From Campylobacter sp. TTU_617 (GTDB lineage: Bacteria; Campylobacterota; Campylobacteria; Campylobacterales; Campylobacteraceae), in contig NZ_JAENKV010000012.1 of assembly GCF_016599045.1 (NCBI RefSeq), positions 1-38,726 of the forward strand: a DNA stretch of 38,726 bases, in the 5' to 3' direction. The notes under the pieces are model-generated. The model made no database searches and was not told the DNA's origin. It saw only the letters and a program-made list of their open reading frames with translations. Both the position numbers and the translations under genes were made by a program. Position 1 is the first letter of the stretch, and each line of letters opens with the position of its first letter. Below, one piece after another: positions 1 to 9,756 of the stretch.

Positions 1-1
1 A

Positions 2-1201
2 CTTGATTCAAATAAATTAAAAGATATAAATGAAGAATTAAATTATCATACTATTGATGCTAATCTTGCTTGGGATTTAAACTTACCTTTGCCTGATAAT
101 TATGAGTTTATGTGGATAGGAGGACACGGAACAGGAACTTATGCTTTAAGATATTTTTTAATGCATTCCGATGCTTTTATTCCGAATAATTTTTTCGAGG
201 ATACTAGTGGTAAAACAGGATTTCAAAGATATGAGTATGCCTTTAATATTTTTGTAAAAAATCCTAATTTTAAAAATATCATAAATATTAAGGAAATTGA
301 TTTTGAAGATTTTGAAAAATTTTGCAAATTAATTCAAAAAAAGTGTAAATTCATTTTTCAAATAAGAGATTATTTTGAAATATTTACTTGTTATTCAAAT
401 CATAGAAATAGGCAACCAAATGCAATTATGGAGTTCGATTTAAATCAAGATTTATATAAAGTTTTTAATAGATTTTATTTTTTTTCGAGTGGTGGTTGTA
501 ATTATCCAAGAAAATTAAAATTGAAAGATTTTCAATCAAAACCATTATGTAAAGAATTTGGTTTTAGATCTTGTATATTTGAATATTCTATGATTAAAAT
601 TTTTGATAATGTATTAGATATTTTATATATTGATGTAAAAGATATTTCAGGAGAAAAAACATATTTTACTATGAAAAAAATATGTAATTTTTTAAATTTA
701 TCTTTTAAAGAGGATGTGAATTATGCTGAAAAATATGTTAGTAATGATATTAATATTTTATTTCCATTAATTATAGATATTTCTAGTAAAACCAATAATA
801 ATACAAAACTTAAAATAATTTCACATAATAATAAATTTAACGATGATATTTATCAAGATATTACTTCTCAACTAAGCATAAGACAATATGAATATCAATT
901 TAAAGTATTAATCAAAAAAGATAAATTTTTACTGATAAATAACTCTTTATTAAAGTATTTACAGTCGTATTTTAATAATTTTAGCAATATTTTAAATGAA
1001 ATAATGAAAAAACAAAAACAAGAAAGAGTCAAAGAAAGCGATTATCTTGATATATATAGACTTGATAGGGATATCAGACAAAAATTATATCAAATGTGTA
1101 ATTATGAACTTACTCATATTAAAGAACATCGTCCCGATATCATAGCTTCTTGGAAATACTATCAAGAATTTGAAAAGATGTGTAAGGAGTTGGATGGGTG
1201 A
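2..1201 (+). CDS. CipA-like protein with sulfotransferase-like motifs (5' end outside window)
   Basis: The frame is open from base 2 to the TGA at 1199-1201, so the gene is cut by the left edge; a TTG at 89 is an internal codon, not a convincing start. The C-terminus (HRPDIIASWKYYQEFEKM) closely matches that of the cipA product at 27378-28751 (YRPDIVDSWKYYKEFQ), and the region before the GGHGTGTYALRYF loop aligns with the same part of CipA (AWDLNLPLP versus SWDLNIPLS). GGHGTGTYALRYF, FQIRDYFEIFTCYSNH and YIDVKDIS...FLNL sit in the order of the 5'-phosphosulfate loop, the 3'-phosphate loop and the 'YEDL...FLGL' segment of sulfotransferases. CipA is known in C. jejuni as an invasion-related protein of uncertain biochemistry; a transferase role here is inferred. 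No homopolymer G/C tract is visible in this copy. The gene is convergent with lnt. Confidence 0.75.
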   Translation, partial: LDSNKLKDINEELNYHTIDANLAWDLNLPLPDNYEFMWIGGHGTGTYALRYFLMHSDAFIPNNFFEDTSGKTGFQRYEYAFNIFVKNPNFKNIINIKEIDFEDFEKFCKLIQKKCKFIFQIRDYFEIFTCYSNHRNRQPNAIMEFDLNQDLYKVFNRFYFFSSGGCNYPRKLKLKDFQSKPLCKEFGFRSCIFEYSMIKIFDNVLDILYIDVKDISGEKTYFTMKKICNFLNLSFKEDVNYAEKYVSNDINILFPLIIDISSKTNNNTKLKIISHNNKFNDDIYQDITSQLSIRQYEYQFKVLIKKDKFLLINNSLLKYLQSYFNNFSNILNEIMKKQKQERVKESDYLDIYRLDRDIRQKLYQMCNYELTHIKEHRPDIIASWKYYQEFEKMCKELDG

Positions 1202-1260
1202 TTTTATTTATAGAAATTAAAATTTCCCATCTTATTTAAATAGAAGTTTGATAATTTAAC

Positions 1261-1300
1261 TAGCAAGTATTTAGTTCGATTAAAAATTAAATACTTGCTA
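1261..1300. terminator. Hairpin between convergent genes, likely bidirectional terminator
   Basis: A perfect 13-bp inverted repeat (TAGCAAGTATTTA at 1261-1273 and TAAATACTTGCTA at 1288-1300) with a 14-base loop lies between the 3' ends of the CipA-like gene (+) and lnt (-). It is followed on the + strand by A6TTTAAATTTTT rather than a clean T run. Position and symmetry support termination for both genes; an uninterrupted U tract is missing, so efficiency is uncertain. Confidence 0.55.
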
Positions 1301-1320
1301 AAAAATTTAAATTTTTGTAT

Positions 1321-2652
1321 TTAAGATTTATATATTTTTGCAATTATTTTTTTATAAAAAATATACCATTTTTGACTCAAAGGCTTTTTTGGTTTTATTA
1401 TAGCATTTTCTTTACCATTAACAGCGTGATAAATACTTACATTATATTTATTAGCATAGTATTTCATAAGAAGTTGTTGAAGTTTATATTCGCTTGAATG
1501 ATTAAACCAAGCATTATTTGATATAGCTATAATAATGCTAGAATTTTTATAAATTTGTTCTTTTGTAGCTTCATAACATATAGCATTAGTGATGATTTGA
1601 TTATTAAGTTTATATTGACTTTGTAAAGGGCCTTTAGAAAATTCTTCCATATCAGGTAATAAATATTTATTGATAATATCTTTAAAAAATGGAATTTCTT
1701 CTCCAAAAGGCACTAAAAAATGCTTATTAAAAATATAAACATTTCCTGCTTTAAAAATATAAGTGCTATTGTAAGTTTTATTTTCTTCTATATTAAAAGC
1801 ACCTGTAATAATTGTAATTTCATGAGATAAATTTTTAAGTGTTTTTTCATAAGATGTATTTTTTAGATTAAAAGCAAAAGCAGTTTCAGGTAAAACAACA
1901 AGTTCTTTTTTTTCATTTATTGCTTTTATGATTTCTTTAATTTGATTATTTGAATTTTGTTCTACGTTTTCTTGTAAAAATTTTTGATCTTGAGAAATAT
2001 TAGTATTAACCAATTTATAATTAAAATTTAAATTAAGGGATTTTTTTTCTTCGTATTGAAATCCTATAAAAAATAAAACCAATACAATAACTATTTTATA
2101 ATATCTTGAGATATATTTTTCATAAATAAAATAAGCAATTAGAAAAATACTCAAAATACCTAATGTATCTGCTCTAAAAAAACCATAAACACTTAAAATT
2201 CCCCAATTAAACCAATCAAAACCAAGTGGATGTATAAAATTTAAGCAAAAAATTCCACAAAGTCTTAAAAAATCATATTTAAAAAGATGACAAATCCTAA
2301 AAAGAAATCCGTAAAAAAGACCAATACCAAGAATGATAATAGGAATAAGATAGCTAAGGTTAAAATAAATAGAAGATAAGCTTATCCACCAAAACCAAAG
2401 TATTCCTACAAAAAATCCTATCCAAAAATATTCTTTTGCATTTTTACTTCTTAGAAGCAAAATTAAACCCCAAATAGCTAAAAAAGGGCTTATAGTTTCA
2501 AAAAATATATTTTCAAAAAAAGATAAATAAATAGGATTTGAAAGCAAAAATGAAATAAAAAAGACTTTTATTATTTTAAAAATGGTAGAATTAGGATTAA
2601 ATTTTTTTAAAAAAAAGGAAAAATATGGCAGAAAATTCAATTTTAACTTCAT
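1321..2652 (-). CDS. lnt: Apolipoprotein N-acyltransferase
   Basis: Transfers the third acyl chain from a phospholipid to the N-terminal cysteine of lipoproteins at the inner membrane. The N-terminal half (about residues 25-200) is a run of hydrophobic helices. The C-terminal half is a carbon-nitrogen hydrolase (nitrilase) domain with the expected catalytic triad: Glu in VVLPETAFAF, Lys in FNKHFLVPFGEE and Cys in TNAICYEATKEQ. At 443 residues it is shorter than E. coli Lnt (about 510), as is usual in epsilonproteobacteria. The ATG at 2652 is preceded by AAGAGG six bases upstream, which supports this start even though it lies inside yajC on the opposite strand. The two divergent genes overlap by 28 bases. 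No separate promoter was identified for lnt. Confidence 0.9.
   Translation of the reverse strand: MKLKLNFLPYFSFFLKKFNPNSTIFKIIKVFFISFLLSNPIYLSFFENIFFETISPFLAIWGLILLLRSKNAKEYFWIGFFVGILWFWWISLSSIYFNLSYLIPIIILGIGLFYGFLFRICHLFKYDFLRLCGIFCLNFIHPLGFDWFNWGILSVYGFFRADTLGILSIFLIAYFIYEKYISRYYKIVIVLVLFFIGFQYEEKKSLNLNFNYKLVNTNISQDQKFLQENVEQNSNNQIKEIIKAINEKKELVVLPETAFAFNLKNTSYEKTLKNLSHEITIITGAFNIEENKTYNSTYIFKAGNVYIFNKHFLVPFGEEIPFFKDIINKYLLPDMEEFSKGPLQSQYKLNNQIITNAICYEATKEQIYKNSSIIIAISNNAWFNHSSEYKLQQLLMKYYANKYNVSIYHAVNGKENAIIKPKKPLSQKWYIFYKKIIAKIYKS
2586..2591 (+). promoter_or_regulatory. Probable sigma-70 -10 element for the yajC-secDF operon
   Basis: TGGTAGAAT fits the Campylobacter extended -10 (G-N-TANAAT), with T-rich runs upstream and about 27 bases from the predicted transcription start to the yajC ATG at 2625. 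It lies within the 5' coding part of lnt on the other strand. Confidence 0.5.
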
Positions 2653-2897
2653 TATTACCTCTTATATTTCTTTTTGCAATTTTTTATTTTTTAGTTATTA
2701 GACCACAACAAAAACAAGCAAAATCACATAAACAAATGCTTGAGTCCTTGCAAAAGGGTGATAAAATTATCACTAATGGAGGACTAATTTGTGAGGTTGT
2801 AAAACCAGAAGATGATTTTATCAAAGTTAAGCTTAATGATGAAAATATTATGGTAAAAATTTCAAGAGATTTTGTGGCAAAGAAAATTGATGCATAA
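2625..2897 (+). CDS. yajC: Sec translocase auxiliary subunit YajC
   Basis: Small single-pass membrane partner of SecDF and the SecYEG translocon. The 90-residue product has one N-terminal transmembrane helix (about residues 8-24, LLPLIFLFAIFYFLVI), then the family hallmark RPQQKQAKSHKQM, and a short beta-rich cytoplasmic domain (GDKIITNGGLICEV). The ATG follows AAGGAAAAAT. Its stop overlaps the secD start, so yajC, secD and secF form one translationally coupled unit, the usual arrangement. Its first 28 bases are also the start of lnt on the opposite strand. Confidence 0.95.
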   Translation: MAENSILTSLLPLIFLFAIFYFLVIRPQQKQAKSHKQMLESLQKGDKIITNGGLICEVVKPEDDFIKVKLNDENIMVKISRDFVAKKIDA

Positions 2898-4470
2898 TTT
2901 TAAATTTACTTATCGTTTGATTATTTTTATCGCAATATTTATTTTTGGTATATTTTTTTCACTCCCTTCATTTTTGCAATCTGAAAAAGGAGCAAAAATT
3001 AATCTTGGATTAGATTTGCAAGGCGGACTTTATATGCTTTTGGGTGTAGATAATCAAGAAGCATTAAAATCTAAAATAAAATCAATTGCTTCATCTTTGA
3101 GCTATTCTATTAATAAAGAAAATATTCTTATAGATCATTTAATAACTCATAATGATAATATAGAATTTACTCTGCTTGATAGCGAGGATATTTCTAAAAT
3201 GGATGCCTTGCTTAAAGAAATAAAAGGTCTTAATGTAAATGTTGAAAATTTGCATTATAGTATAAGTTTTAGCGATGAAGAAATAAAATCCATTGAAAAT
3301 TATGCACTTTTACAAGCGGTTGAAACTATAAGAAATCGTCTAGATCAATTTGGTTTAGCTGAGCCAACTGTTGCAAAACAAGGAGAGGATAAAATTTTAG
3401 TTGAATTAGCAGGAATAAAAACCAAAGAAGATGAGTTAAGAGCAAAAGAACGCATTACCAAAGCAGCCCATTTGCAGTTAATGGAGGTTGATGATTCTAA
3501 GCTTAAAGAAGCAGCTTTTATGAGTGATGATGAGGCTGCAAGTTATGGGCTTATCATTCTTCCAGATGCTAAGAATGAAAAGATTAAATATCCTTTGAAG
3601 AGTATCCCTATTTTAGATGGATCTATGTTAAGTGATGCTAGAGTCGGTTTTAGCGATAAAAGTAATTATCCTGTGATTAATTTTACTTTAAATTCTGAGG
3701 GAGCTAAAAAATTTGCAGATTATACTGGAGCTAATGTCGGAAAACGTTTGGCTATAGTTTTAGACAATCAGGTTTATTCTGCTCCTTCAATCAATGAAAG
3801 AATAGGTGGCGGCAGTGGTCAAATAAGTGGAAGTTTTACTCAAGAAGAGGCTAGAGATATAGCTGTAGCTTTAAGAAGTGGGGCTTTACTTGCACCTGTT
3901 AAACTTTTAGAGCAAAGAAGCATAGGACCATCTTTAGGTTCAGATAGCATTAAAATGAGTATGATGGCTTTAATAGGTGCTTCTATATGTATTGTAGTTT
4001 TTATGGCTTTATATTATGGAATTGCTGGAATTTTTGCTAATGTGGCTTTATTTGTTAATGTTTTAGTTGTTGTTGCGGTTATGGCAATGTTTGGAGCAAC
4101 TTTAACTTTACCAGGTATGGCAGGGCTTGTTTTAACTGTTGGTATGGCAGTAGATGCAAATGTAATTATTAATGAGCGTATTCGTGAGTTATTAAGAGAA
4201 GGAAAAAACATAAAAACTAGCATAGAAAATGGTTATAAAAATGCTATGAGTGCTATTATCGACTCAAACATTACTTCTTTAATTACTTCTATAGCTTTAT
4301 ATGCTTATGGAACTGGAGCAGTTAAGGGTTTTGCTGTTACTTTAGGAATAGGAATTTTAATTTCTATGATTACAGCTATTTGGGGAACACACGGAATGTT
4401 TGATTTTTTTATGTCTAAAATTGAAAAAAGTAATAATACAAATTTTTGGTTAGGTTATAGGAGAAAATAA
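2890..4470 (+). CDS. secD: Protein translocase subunit SecD
   Basis: RND-type membrane protein that uses the proton motive force to pull Sec substrates into the periplasm, in complex with SecF and YajC. One N-terminal helix, a large periplasmic region (from about residue 35 to 350) containing the family motif GLDLQGGLYMLLGV, then five C-terminal helices with GMAVDANVIINERIRE, the conserved transmembrane-4 signature. I place the start at the ATG at 2890, which overlaps the yajC stop (GATGCATAA) and gives 526 residues, the length I recall for C. jejuni SecD. A frame-extending TTG at 2872 would add six residues but has no better support. Its TAA overlaps the ATG of secF by one base. Confidence 0.95.
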   Translation: MHNFKFTYRLIIFIAIFIFGIFFSLPSFLQSEKGAKINLGLDLQGGLYMLLGVDNQEALKSKIKSIASSLSYSINKENILIDHLITHNDNIEFTLLDSEDISKMDALLKEIKGLNVNVENLHYSISFSDEEIKSIENYALLQAVETIRNRLDQFGLAEPTVAKQGEDKILVELAGIKTKEDELRAKERITKAAHLQLMEVDDSKLKEAAFMSDDEAASYGLIILPDAKNEKIKYPLKSIPILDGSMLSDARVGFSDKSNYPVINFTLNSEGAKKFADYTGANVGKRLAIVLDNQVYSAPSINERIGGGSGQISGSFTQEEARDIAVALRSGALLAPVKLLEQRSIGPSLGSDSIKMSMMALIGASICIVVFMALYYGIAGIFANVALFVNVLVVVAVMAMFGATLTLPGMAGLVLTVGMAVDANVIINERIRELLREGKNIKTSIENGYKNAMSAIIDSNITSLITSIALYAYGTGAVKGFAVTLGIGILISMITAIWGTHGMFDFFMSKIEKSNNTNFWLGYRRK

Positions 4471-5441
4471 TGCAGTTTTTTAGCGAGAAAAAAATTTATG
4501 ATTTTATGAAAATGCGTTTTGCTGCTATTTCTCTTTCTTTTATTTTATTTTTTGGTTCAATTTATTTGCTTTTTGAAAGAGGTTTGCAGTATGGTATTGA
4601 TTTTAGTGGAGGTACTTTGATACAACTAAAATATGAAAATTCTGCTCCTATTGCTCAAATAAGAGAAATTTTAGATAAAACAGGGCAATTTCAAAATCTT
4701 TCTGTTACGGAATTTGGTTCAAAAGAAGAAATTACAATAAGATTTTTAGGAAGTAATGAAAATCTTAGTAATGATACAGGAGAGTATATAAATACTCTTT
4801 TAAAAGATACTGGAAAATTTGAATTAAGACGTGTTGATGTTGTTGGCCCAAAAGTCGGGGATGAGTTAAGAAATAAAGGATTAATGGCTATTATTATTTC
4901 TTTAGTAGCAATATTAATTTATATTGCAATACGTTTTGAGTGGCGTTTTGCTATGGCAGCTATTATAAGCGAAATTCATGATATAGTAATTGTTTTAGGT
5001 TTTATATCTTTATTAAGAATTGATGTAAATTTAGATACTTTAGCTGCTGTTTTGACTGTACTTGGATATTCTTTAAATGATACTATAATTATTTTCGATA
5101 GAATAAGAGAAGGCATTAAAACAAGCAAAGAAAATATTTTAAGTCCTATTATTAATGAGAGTGTTTCGGCTACTCTTTCAAGAACAATTCTAACTTCAGG
5201 GCTTACATTAATTACTGTTGTAATTTTATATTTCTTTGGTGGTTCAATGATAGAAGGATTTTCTTTATCTTTGATTATAGGTATTATTATAGGAACTTTA
5301 AGTTCTATTTTTGTGGCAAGTCCTACTTTGCTTTGGTTTAAATTTAGTGTTTTAGATTTTAGAAATAAAGAATTGGAAAAATTAAAGCAAAAACAAGAAA
5401 AAGAACGCAATCGTGCTTTATATGAAAAAGGTATAGTATAG
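4470..5441 (+). CDS. secF: Protein translocase subunit SecF
   Basis: Partner of SecD in the Sec accessory complex. The 323-residue product has one N-terminal helix (about 17-33), the periplasmic signature [17 protein letters not shown], and a block of five C-terminal helices with [18 protein letters not shown], the family's conserved transmembrane-4 motif. The charged tail ([16 protein letters not shown]) is probably cytoplasmic. The ATG overlaps the secD TAA (TAATG), preceded by GGAGAAAA, so translation is coupled. leuS follows after 10 bases. Confidence 0.95.
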   Translation: MQFFSEKKIYDFMKMRFAAISLSFILFFGSIYLLFERGLQYGIDFSGGTLIQLKYENSAPIAQIREILDKTGQFQNLSVTEFGSKEEITIRFLGSNENLSNDTGEYINTLLKDTGKFELRRVDVVGPKVGDELRNKGLMAIIISLVAILIYIAIRFEWRFAMAAIISEIHDIVIVLGFISLLRIDVNLDTLAAVLTVLGYSLNDTIIIFDRIREGIKTSKENILSPIINESVSATLSRTILTSGLTLITVVILYFFGGSMIEGFSLSLIIGIIIGTLSSIFVASPTLLWFKFSVLDFRNKELEKLKQKQEKERNRALYEKGIV

Positions 5442-5451
5442 GAGAATATTT

Positions 5452-7878
5452 ATGGCATATAATGCAAGCATTATAGAGAAAAAATGGCAAGAAAATTGGG
5501 ATAAAGATAATTATTTTGAACCAAAAAGGGATTATTCTTTAAAGAAAAAATATATTCTTTCAATGTTTCCTTATCCAAGTGGTCGTATTCATATGGGGCA
5601 TGTAAGAAATTATACTATAGGAGATGCATTAGCAAGATATTACCGAAAAATTGGTTTTAATGTATTGCATCCTATAGGTTTTGATAGTTTTGGTATGCCT
5701 GCTGAAAATGCCGCTATAAAACATAAAATTCATCCAAAAAAATGGACTTATGATAATATAGCTTATATGCAAAAAGAACTTTTTTCTTTGGGTTTTTCTT
5801 TTTCTAAAAAAAGAATGCTTGCTACTTCTGATCCACTTTATACAAAATTTGAACAAGAATTTTTTATAAAAATGTTTGAAAAAGGTTTAATCTATACTAA
5901 AGAAGCGAATGTAAATTGGTGCGAACACGATCAAACAGTTTTAGCTAATGAACAAGTAGAGGAGGGTAAATGTTGGCGTTGTGGTAATGAAGTGATTCAA
6001 AAAAAAATGCCAGGATATTACATAAAAATTACTTCTTATGCTAATGAACTTTTAAATGATTTAAAAAATTTAAAAGATAAATGGCCAAATCAAGTTTTAA
6101 CTATGCAAGAAAATTGGATAGGAAAAAGCGAAGGTTTGGAATTTACTCTTTTTTTAGATGAAGAGAGTGCAAAAAAAGTAAATAAAAAAAATCTTCAAGT
6201 TTTTACTACAAGAGCAGATACAATATTTGGAATAAGTTATATTGCTTTATCTGTTGAGCATAGTATAGTTGAAGATTTAATTAAAAATTCTAAACTAGAC
6301 ACTAAGATTATAGAGCAAATTAAAATTATACAAAATCAAAATCCAAGAGAGAGACAAAGCAATGAAAAAGAAGGATATTTTTTAGGTATTTATGCTTTAC
6401 ATCCTTTAACAAAAGAAAAAATTCCTATCTGGGTAGCTAATTTTGTTTTATCTGATTATGGAAGTGGAGCTGTAATGGCTGTTCCTGCTCACGATGAAAG
6501 GGATTTTGAATTTGCTAAAAAATATAATCTTGAGTTTAAACAAGTAATAGATTCTAAAGAAAAACTTCCCTTTACGCAAAAAAATGGCAAACTTATAAAT
6601 AGCGATAGATTTAATAACCTAGATTGTAATGAAGCAAGAGAAGAGATTATTAAGGAATTTGAAAAAAATAATTTAGGTAAAAGAGTTGTAAATTTTAAAA
6701 TAAGAGATTGGGGTGTTTCGCGTCAAAGATATTGGGGAACTCCAATCCCTATAGTTAAATGTGATGAATGTGGTTTAGTTTGTGAAAAAATTGAAAATCT
6801 TCCTATACTTTTACCTGAAGATGTAGAAATTACAGGCGAAGGAAATCCTTTAGAAAAGCATTTAGAATGGAAAAATTGTCTATGTCCTAAATGTGGAAAA
6901 AAAGCTAAAAGAGAGAGCGATACTTTAGATACTTTTTTTGAAAGTTCTTGGTATTATGCACGTTTTGCGAGTGATGAGGATACTTGGCAAAATAAAGTTT
7001 TTGATGAAAAAAGCGTTGATTATTGGCTTAGTGTGGATGAATATATTGGCGGAATTGAACATGCTATTTTACATTTGCTTTATGCAAGATTTTTTCAAAA
7101 AGTATTAAGGGATCTTGGATATTTAAAAAATGATGAACCTTTTTTAAAGCTTTTAACACAAGGCATGGTCTTAAAAGACGGTTTTAAAATGAGCAAATCT
7201 AAGGGCAATGTTGTTGATCCTGATGAAATTATTAAAAAATATGGAGCTGATACAGCAAGACTTTTTATTTTATTTGCCGCACCTCCAGCAAAAGAATTAG
7301 AATGGAATGATGATGCACTTGAAGGAGCTTATCGTTTTATTTGTAAGCTTTATGATAGAGCTTTGAGTGTTAAGAGTGGAAATTATATTTTAAAACAAGA
7401 AGAATTAAACAAAGAAGAAAAATATGCAAGATTAAAAGTATATGAAGCTTTAAAAAAATCAGAAGAAGTTTATAATAAAACTTATGCATTCAATACTTTA
7501 ATTGCAGCTTGTATGGAAGCAATTAATGCTTTAAATCATTGTAAAAATGAGGCTTTAGAACAAGAAGCTTTTTATATTATTTTAAATATTTTAGAACCTA
7601 TTATTCCTCATATATGTTTTGAGTTAAGTGATAAGCTTTTTGAATGTAAAAATTTTAGAAAATTAGAAATAAAAGAAGAAGTTTTTAAAAAGGATTCTTT
7701 AATTTTAATTGTGAGTGTTAATGGAAAAAAACGTTCTGAAATTGAGGTTTTAGCAAATGCTTCACAAAATGAAATTTTAAGCACAGCAAAAGAGAGTGTT
7801 CAAAAATGGCTTAAAGATAAAACTATTATAAAAGAAATTTATATTAAAGATAAATTAGTCAATTTGGTGATTAAATGA
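5452..7878 (+). CDS. leuS: Leucyl-tRNA synthetase
   Basis: Charges tRNA-Leu with leucine in the cytoplasm. At 808 residues it has normal length for a bacterial LeuRS. Class I signature HIGH appears as HMGH in [15 protein letters not shown] (about residues 41-55), the editing domain (CP1) carries [12 protein letters not shown] and [12 protein letters not shown], the zinc-type cysteines are in [10 protein letters not shown] and CLCPKCGKK, and KMSKS is in [15 protein letters not shown]. The ATG at 5452 follows TAGGAGAATATTT. The last four bases overlap lptE (ATGA). Confidence 0.98.
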   Translation: MAYNASIIEKKWQENWDKDNYFEPKRDYSLKKKYILSMFPYPSGRIHMGHVRNYTIGDALARYYRKIGFNVLHPIGFDSFGMPAENAAIKHKIHPKKWTYDNIAYMQKELFSLGFSFSKKRMLATSDPLYTKFEQEFFIKMFEKGLIYTKEANVNWCEHDQTVLANEQVEEGKCWRCGNEVIQKKMPGYYIKITSYANELLNDLKNLKDKWPNQVLTMQENWIGKSEGLEFTLFLDEESAKKVNKKNLQVFTTRADTIFGISYIALSVEHSIVEDLIKNSKLDTKIIEQIKIIQNQNPRERQSNEKEGYFLGIYALHPLTKEKIPIWVANFVLSDYGSGAVMAVPAHDERDFEFAKKYNLEFKQVIDSKEKLPFTQKNGKLINSDRFNNLDCNEAREEIIKEFEKNNLGKRVVNFKIRDWGVSRQRYWGTPIPIVKCDECGLVCEKIENLPILLPEDVEITGEGNPLEKHLEWKNCLCPKCGKKAKRESDTLDTFFESSWYYARFASDEDTWQNKVFDEKSVDYWLSVDEYIGGIEHAILHLLYARFFQKVLRDLGYLKNDEPFLKLLTQGMVLKDGFKMSKSKGNVVDPDEIIKKYGADTARLFILFAAPPAKELEWNDDALEGAYRFICKLYDRALSVKSGNYILKQEELNKEEKYARLKVYEALKKSEEVYNKTYAFNTLIAACMEAINALNHCKNEALEQEAFYIILNILEPIIPHICFELSDKLFECKNFRKLEIKEEVFKKDSLILIVSVNGKKRSEIEVLANASQNEILSTAKESVQKWLKDKTIIKEIYIKDKLVNLVIK

Positions 7879-8381
7879 AAAAATATTTTTTATTTTGTTT
7901 TATCTTTTTTCTATGTGCTTGTGGATATATACCTAGTTCAAAACTTGCAGATAGAATTTTTAATGAAAAAGTTTATGTTAATGTAGAATTAAATGCACAA
8001 GATCCTAAAAATAGTATTTTCGTAGCAGATACATTAAAGGAAGTAATTATTAGTAAGCTTGGTAGAAAACTTGCTTTAAAGCATGAAGCTGATGATATTA
8101 TTAATGTTAAAATGAATAATTTAACTTTTATTCCTTTAGTTTATGATAAGAATGGCTATGTGGTTAGTTATAAAGCAAAATTAGATTTGGAATTTAATGT
8201 AGTTTTTAAAGATGGAAAGACACAAGTATTTAATGCAAGCGGAAGTTATGATTTTGACATCTCTCCTAATAGTATTATTAGCGATACTGCAAGAACTGAA
8301 GCAATTAAATATGCTTCAAGTGAAGCTTTTGATGAATTTATTTCAATGATTGCAATTAAAGGTTATAAAAATGGCAGTTAA
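7875..8381 (+). CDS. lptE: LPS-assembly lipoprotein LptE-like
   Basis: Outer membrane lipoprotein expected to plug LptD during LPS/LOS delivery to the cell surface. The 168-residue product begins with a lipoprotein signal peptide ([18 protein letters not shown]) whose lipobox is LCAC, with lipidation expected at Cys17 (second Cys of the box). The mature part is short and beta-rich, and conserved family features are weak, as is normal for LptE. The family call rests on the lipobox, the size and its location directly after leuS, which is the common leuS-lptE arrangement. It starts within the leuS stop (ATGA) and its 3' end overlaps the next gene by 11 bases. Confidence 0.8.
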   Translation: MKKYFLFCFIFFLCACGYIPSSKLADRIFNEKVYVNVELNAQDPKNSIFVADTLKEVIISKLGRKLALKHEADDIINVKMNNLTFIPLVYDKNGYVVSYKAKLDLEFNVVFKDGKTQVFNASGSYDFDISPNSIISDTARTEAIKYASSEAFDEFISMIAIKGYKNGS

Positions 8382-9756
8382 TATTAATGAAATTGCTAAA
8401 GAAACTTTAATCGCTTTAAAAGAAAGGAAATTAAAAGCTACTCCAGAAAATTATACAGAAGTTTTTGAGGAATTCAGTCAAAAATATGGTTTTGCTTCAA
8501 ATAATAAATTAAAACTAGAAAAATATAAAACTCTACTTTTGCCCCATTATCAACAAGAGCTTAATGGAAAAATTATTCGTAATTTAGAAGAATTTATTAG
8601 TTTCTTAATATCCATCTTAAATAGACAAAGTGGAAAACAATTCAATGAATTTTTTGATTTTTTAGCCACCATTAATAGGGTATTGCAAATTAGTAAAGAT
8701 AAAAAAATCAAGGAATTAGCTAAAGTTACTTCTATAAGAATTTCTAAAACTATGGATAGTGAAAGCATTTATTTGCTTAATAAAAAATGGAAAGAACTTG
8801 AAAAAAGCTATGAAGATGAAAACCTTAATACCGAAATGCGTAAATATGGTGTAAATAAATATGATGATTTTGATAGTGTTATAAAAAAACTTTTATTGCA
8901 ATTAGAAGAAAGAAGTTATGAATATTTTGCTCATTTGCTTTCTTTGTGTTTAAGCCCATCTTTAGTGAGTGATCTAAAAATTGAGAATTTTATCCAAAAG
9001 TTAAAAGAAAAATCTTTTATTCTTTCAGAAAGTAATTTTGAAAATGAACTTTTAGAATGTGTAAATAAAAGAATTATAGCTGACAATATGTATGTTCAAA
9101 AAAATCTAAATTTTTTTAATGATAACTTAAAAAAAATTCAAACACTTTTTAATTCTTTAGATAAATTTAATCAACAAAATATTAATTTTTTTGAAACTTT
9201 AAATCCTGATGATAAAGGAGAGATTAAATTAAGTTTTGAAGACTTAAAACGTAAATTTTATAATATTGATGAAAAAATTAAAACTCTAAATGCGCAAATT
9301 CAATTTACTCAAAATCTAGAAGAAAGAGAAGCTTGGAGTGTGGTAAAAGAGCTTGAAAAGCTTGATGAAAACTATATAAAATATAAAGTAAATTATTCTT
9401 TAGCTCTTTTTTCTATTAGTAATTATAATTTTATAATAGAAAAATATGGTTTAAATAGTTTAAATGAGATTTTTACTCGTTTTAAAAAAATATTAAAAGA
9501 AAATTGCAAAGAATTAGATGAGCTTTGGATGATAGATGAAAAAAGCTATTTAATTATTTCTCCTGGAAAAAATAAAGAACAAATGGCTTCTCTTGTAGAA
9601 AGTAATTTAAAAACTATAGAAAATTTTAAATTTATCTATAAAAATGATTTAATTTCACCGAAAATAAAATCTGTTTATTTAGATAAAGATGGCAATCCTG
9701 ATGGGAATATTTTAGAAGAATTAATTGAGCAGATTAATATCAATGAACAAAGTTAG
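8371..9756 (+). CDS. Conserved hypothetical protein with degenerate GGDEF-like C-terminal domain
   Basis: A 461-residue cytoplasmic protein without signal peptide or membrane helices. The first about 330 residues are helical and charged, with a likely coiled coil near residues 240-310 (KRKFYNIDEKIKTLNAQIQF). The last about 120 residues (from NYSLALFSISNYNFIIEKYG) have the spacing of a diguanylate-cyclase fold: a beta strand, then an 'IIEKYGLNSLNEIFTRFKKIL' helix, then a strand where the GGDEF loop should be. That loop reads IDEKS, so cyclase activity is not expected. Start chosen at the ATG at 8371 ([11 protein letters not shown]), which has AAAGG upstream; a TTG/ATG-like extension to 8350 adds seven unlikely residues. 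It overlaps lptE and precedes folC. Function unknown; the GGDEF relation is inferred from the pattern. Confidence 0.75.
   Translation: MAVNINEIAKETLIALKERKLKATPENYTEVFEEFSQKYGFASNNKLKLEKYKTLLLPHYQQELNGKIIRNLEEFISFLISILNRQSGKQFNEFFDFLATINRVLQISKDKKIKELAKVTSIRISKTMDSESIYLLNKKWKELEKSYEDENLNTEMRKYGVNKYDDFDSVIKKLLLQLEERSYEYFAHLLSLCLSPSLVSDLKIENFIQKLKEKSFILSESNFENELLECVNKRIIADNMYVQKNLNFFNDNLKKIQTLFNSLDKFNQQNINFFETLNPDDKGEIKLSFEDLKRKFYNIDEKIKTLNAQIQFTQNLEEREAWSVVKELEKLDENYIKYKVNYSLALFSISNYNFIIEKYGLNSLNEIFTRFKKILKENCKELDELWMIDEKSYLIISPGKNKEQMASLVESNLKTIENFKFIYKNDLISPKIKSVYLDKDGNPDGNILEELIEQININEQS

Noticed and set aside
89-91. TTG as start codon of the left-edge gene
   Set aside because: The frame is open to base 2 and the upstream residues align with CipA, so the gene begins outside the window.
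1315-1497. 60-codon frame on the + strand antisense to the end of lnt
   Set aside because: Hydrophobic only because it is opposite A-rich lnt codons; lnt catalytic motifs make the - strand the coding one.
2872-2874. TTG as an upstream start of secD
   Set aside because: The ATG at 2890 gives the family length and the usual overlap with the yajC stop.
4976-5410. 144-codon open frame antisense to secF
   Set aside because: Mirror image of AT-rich membrane codons in a certain gene; no ribosome site and no independent protein features.
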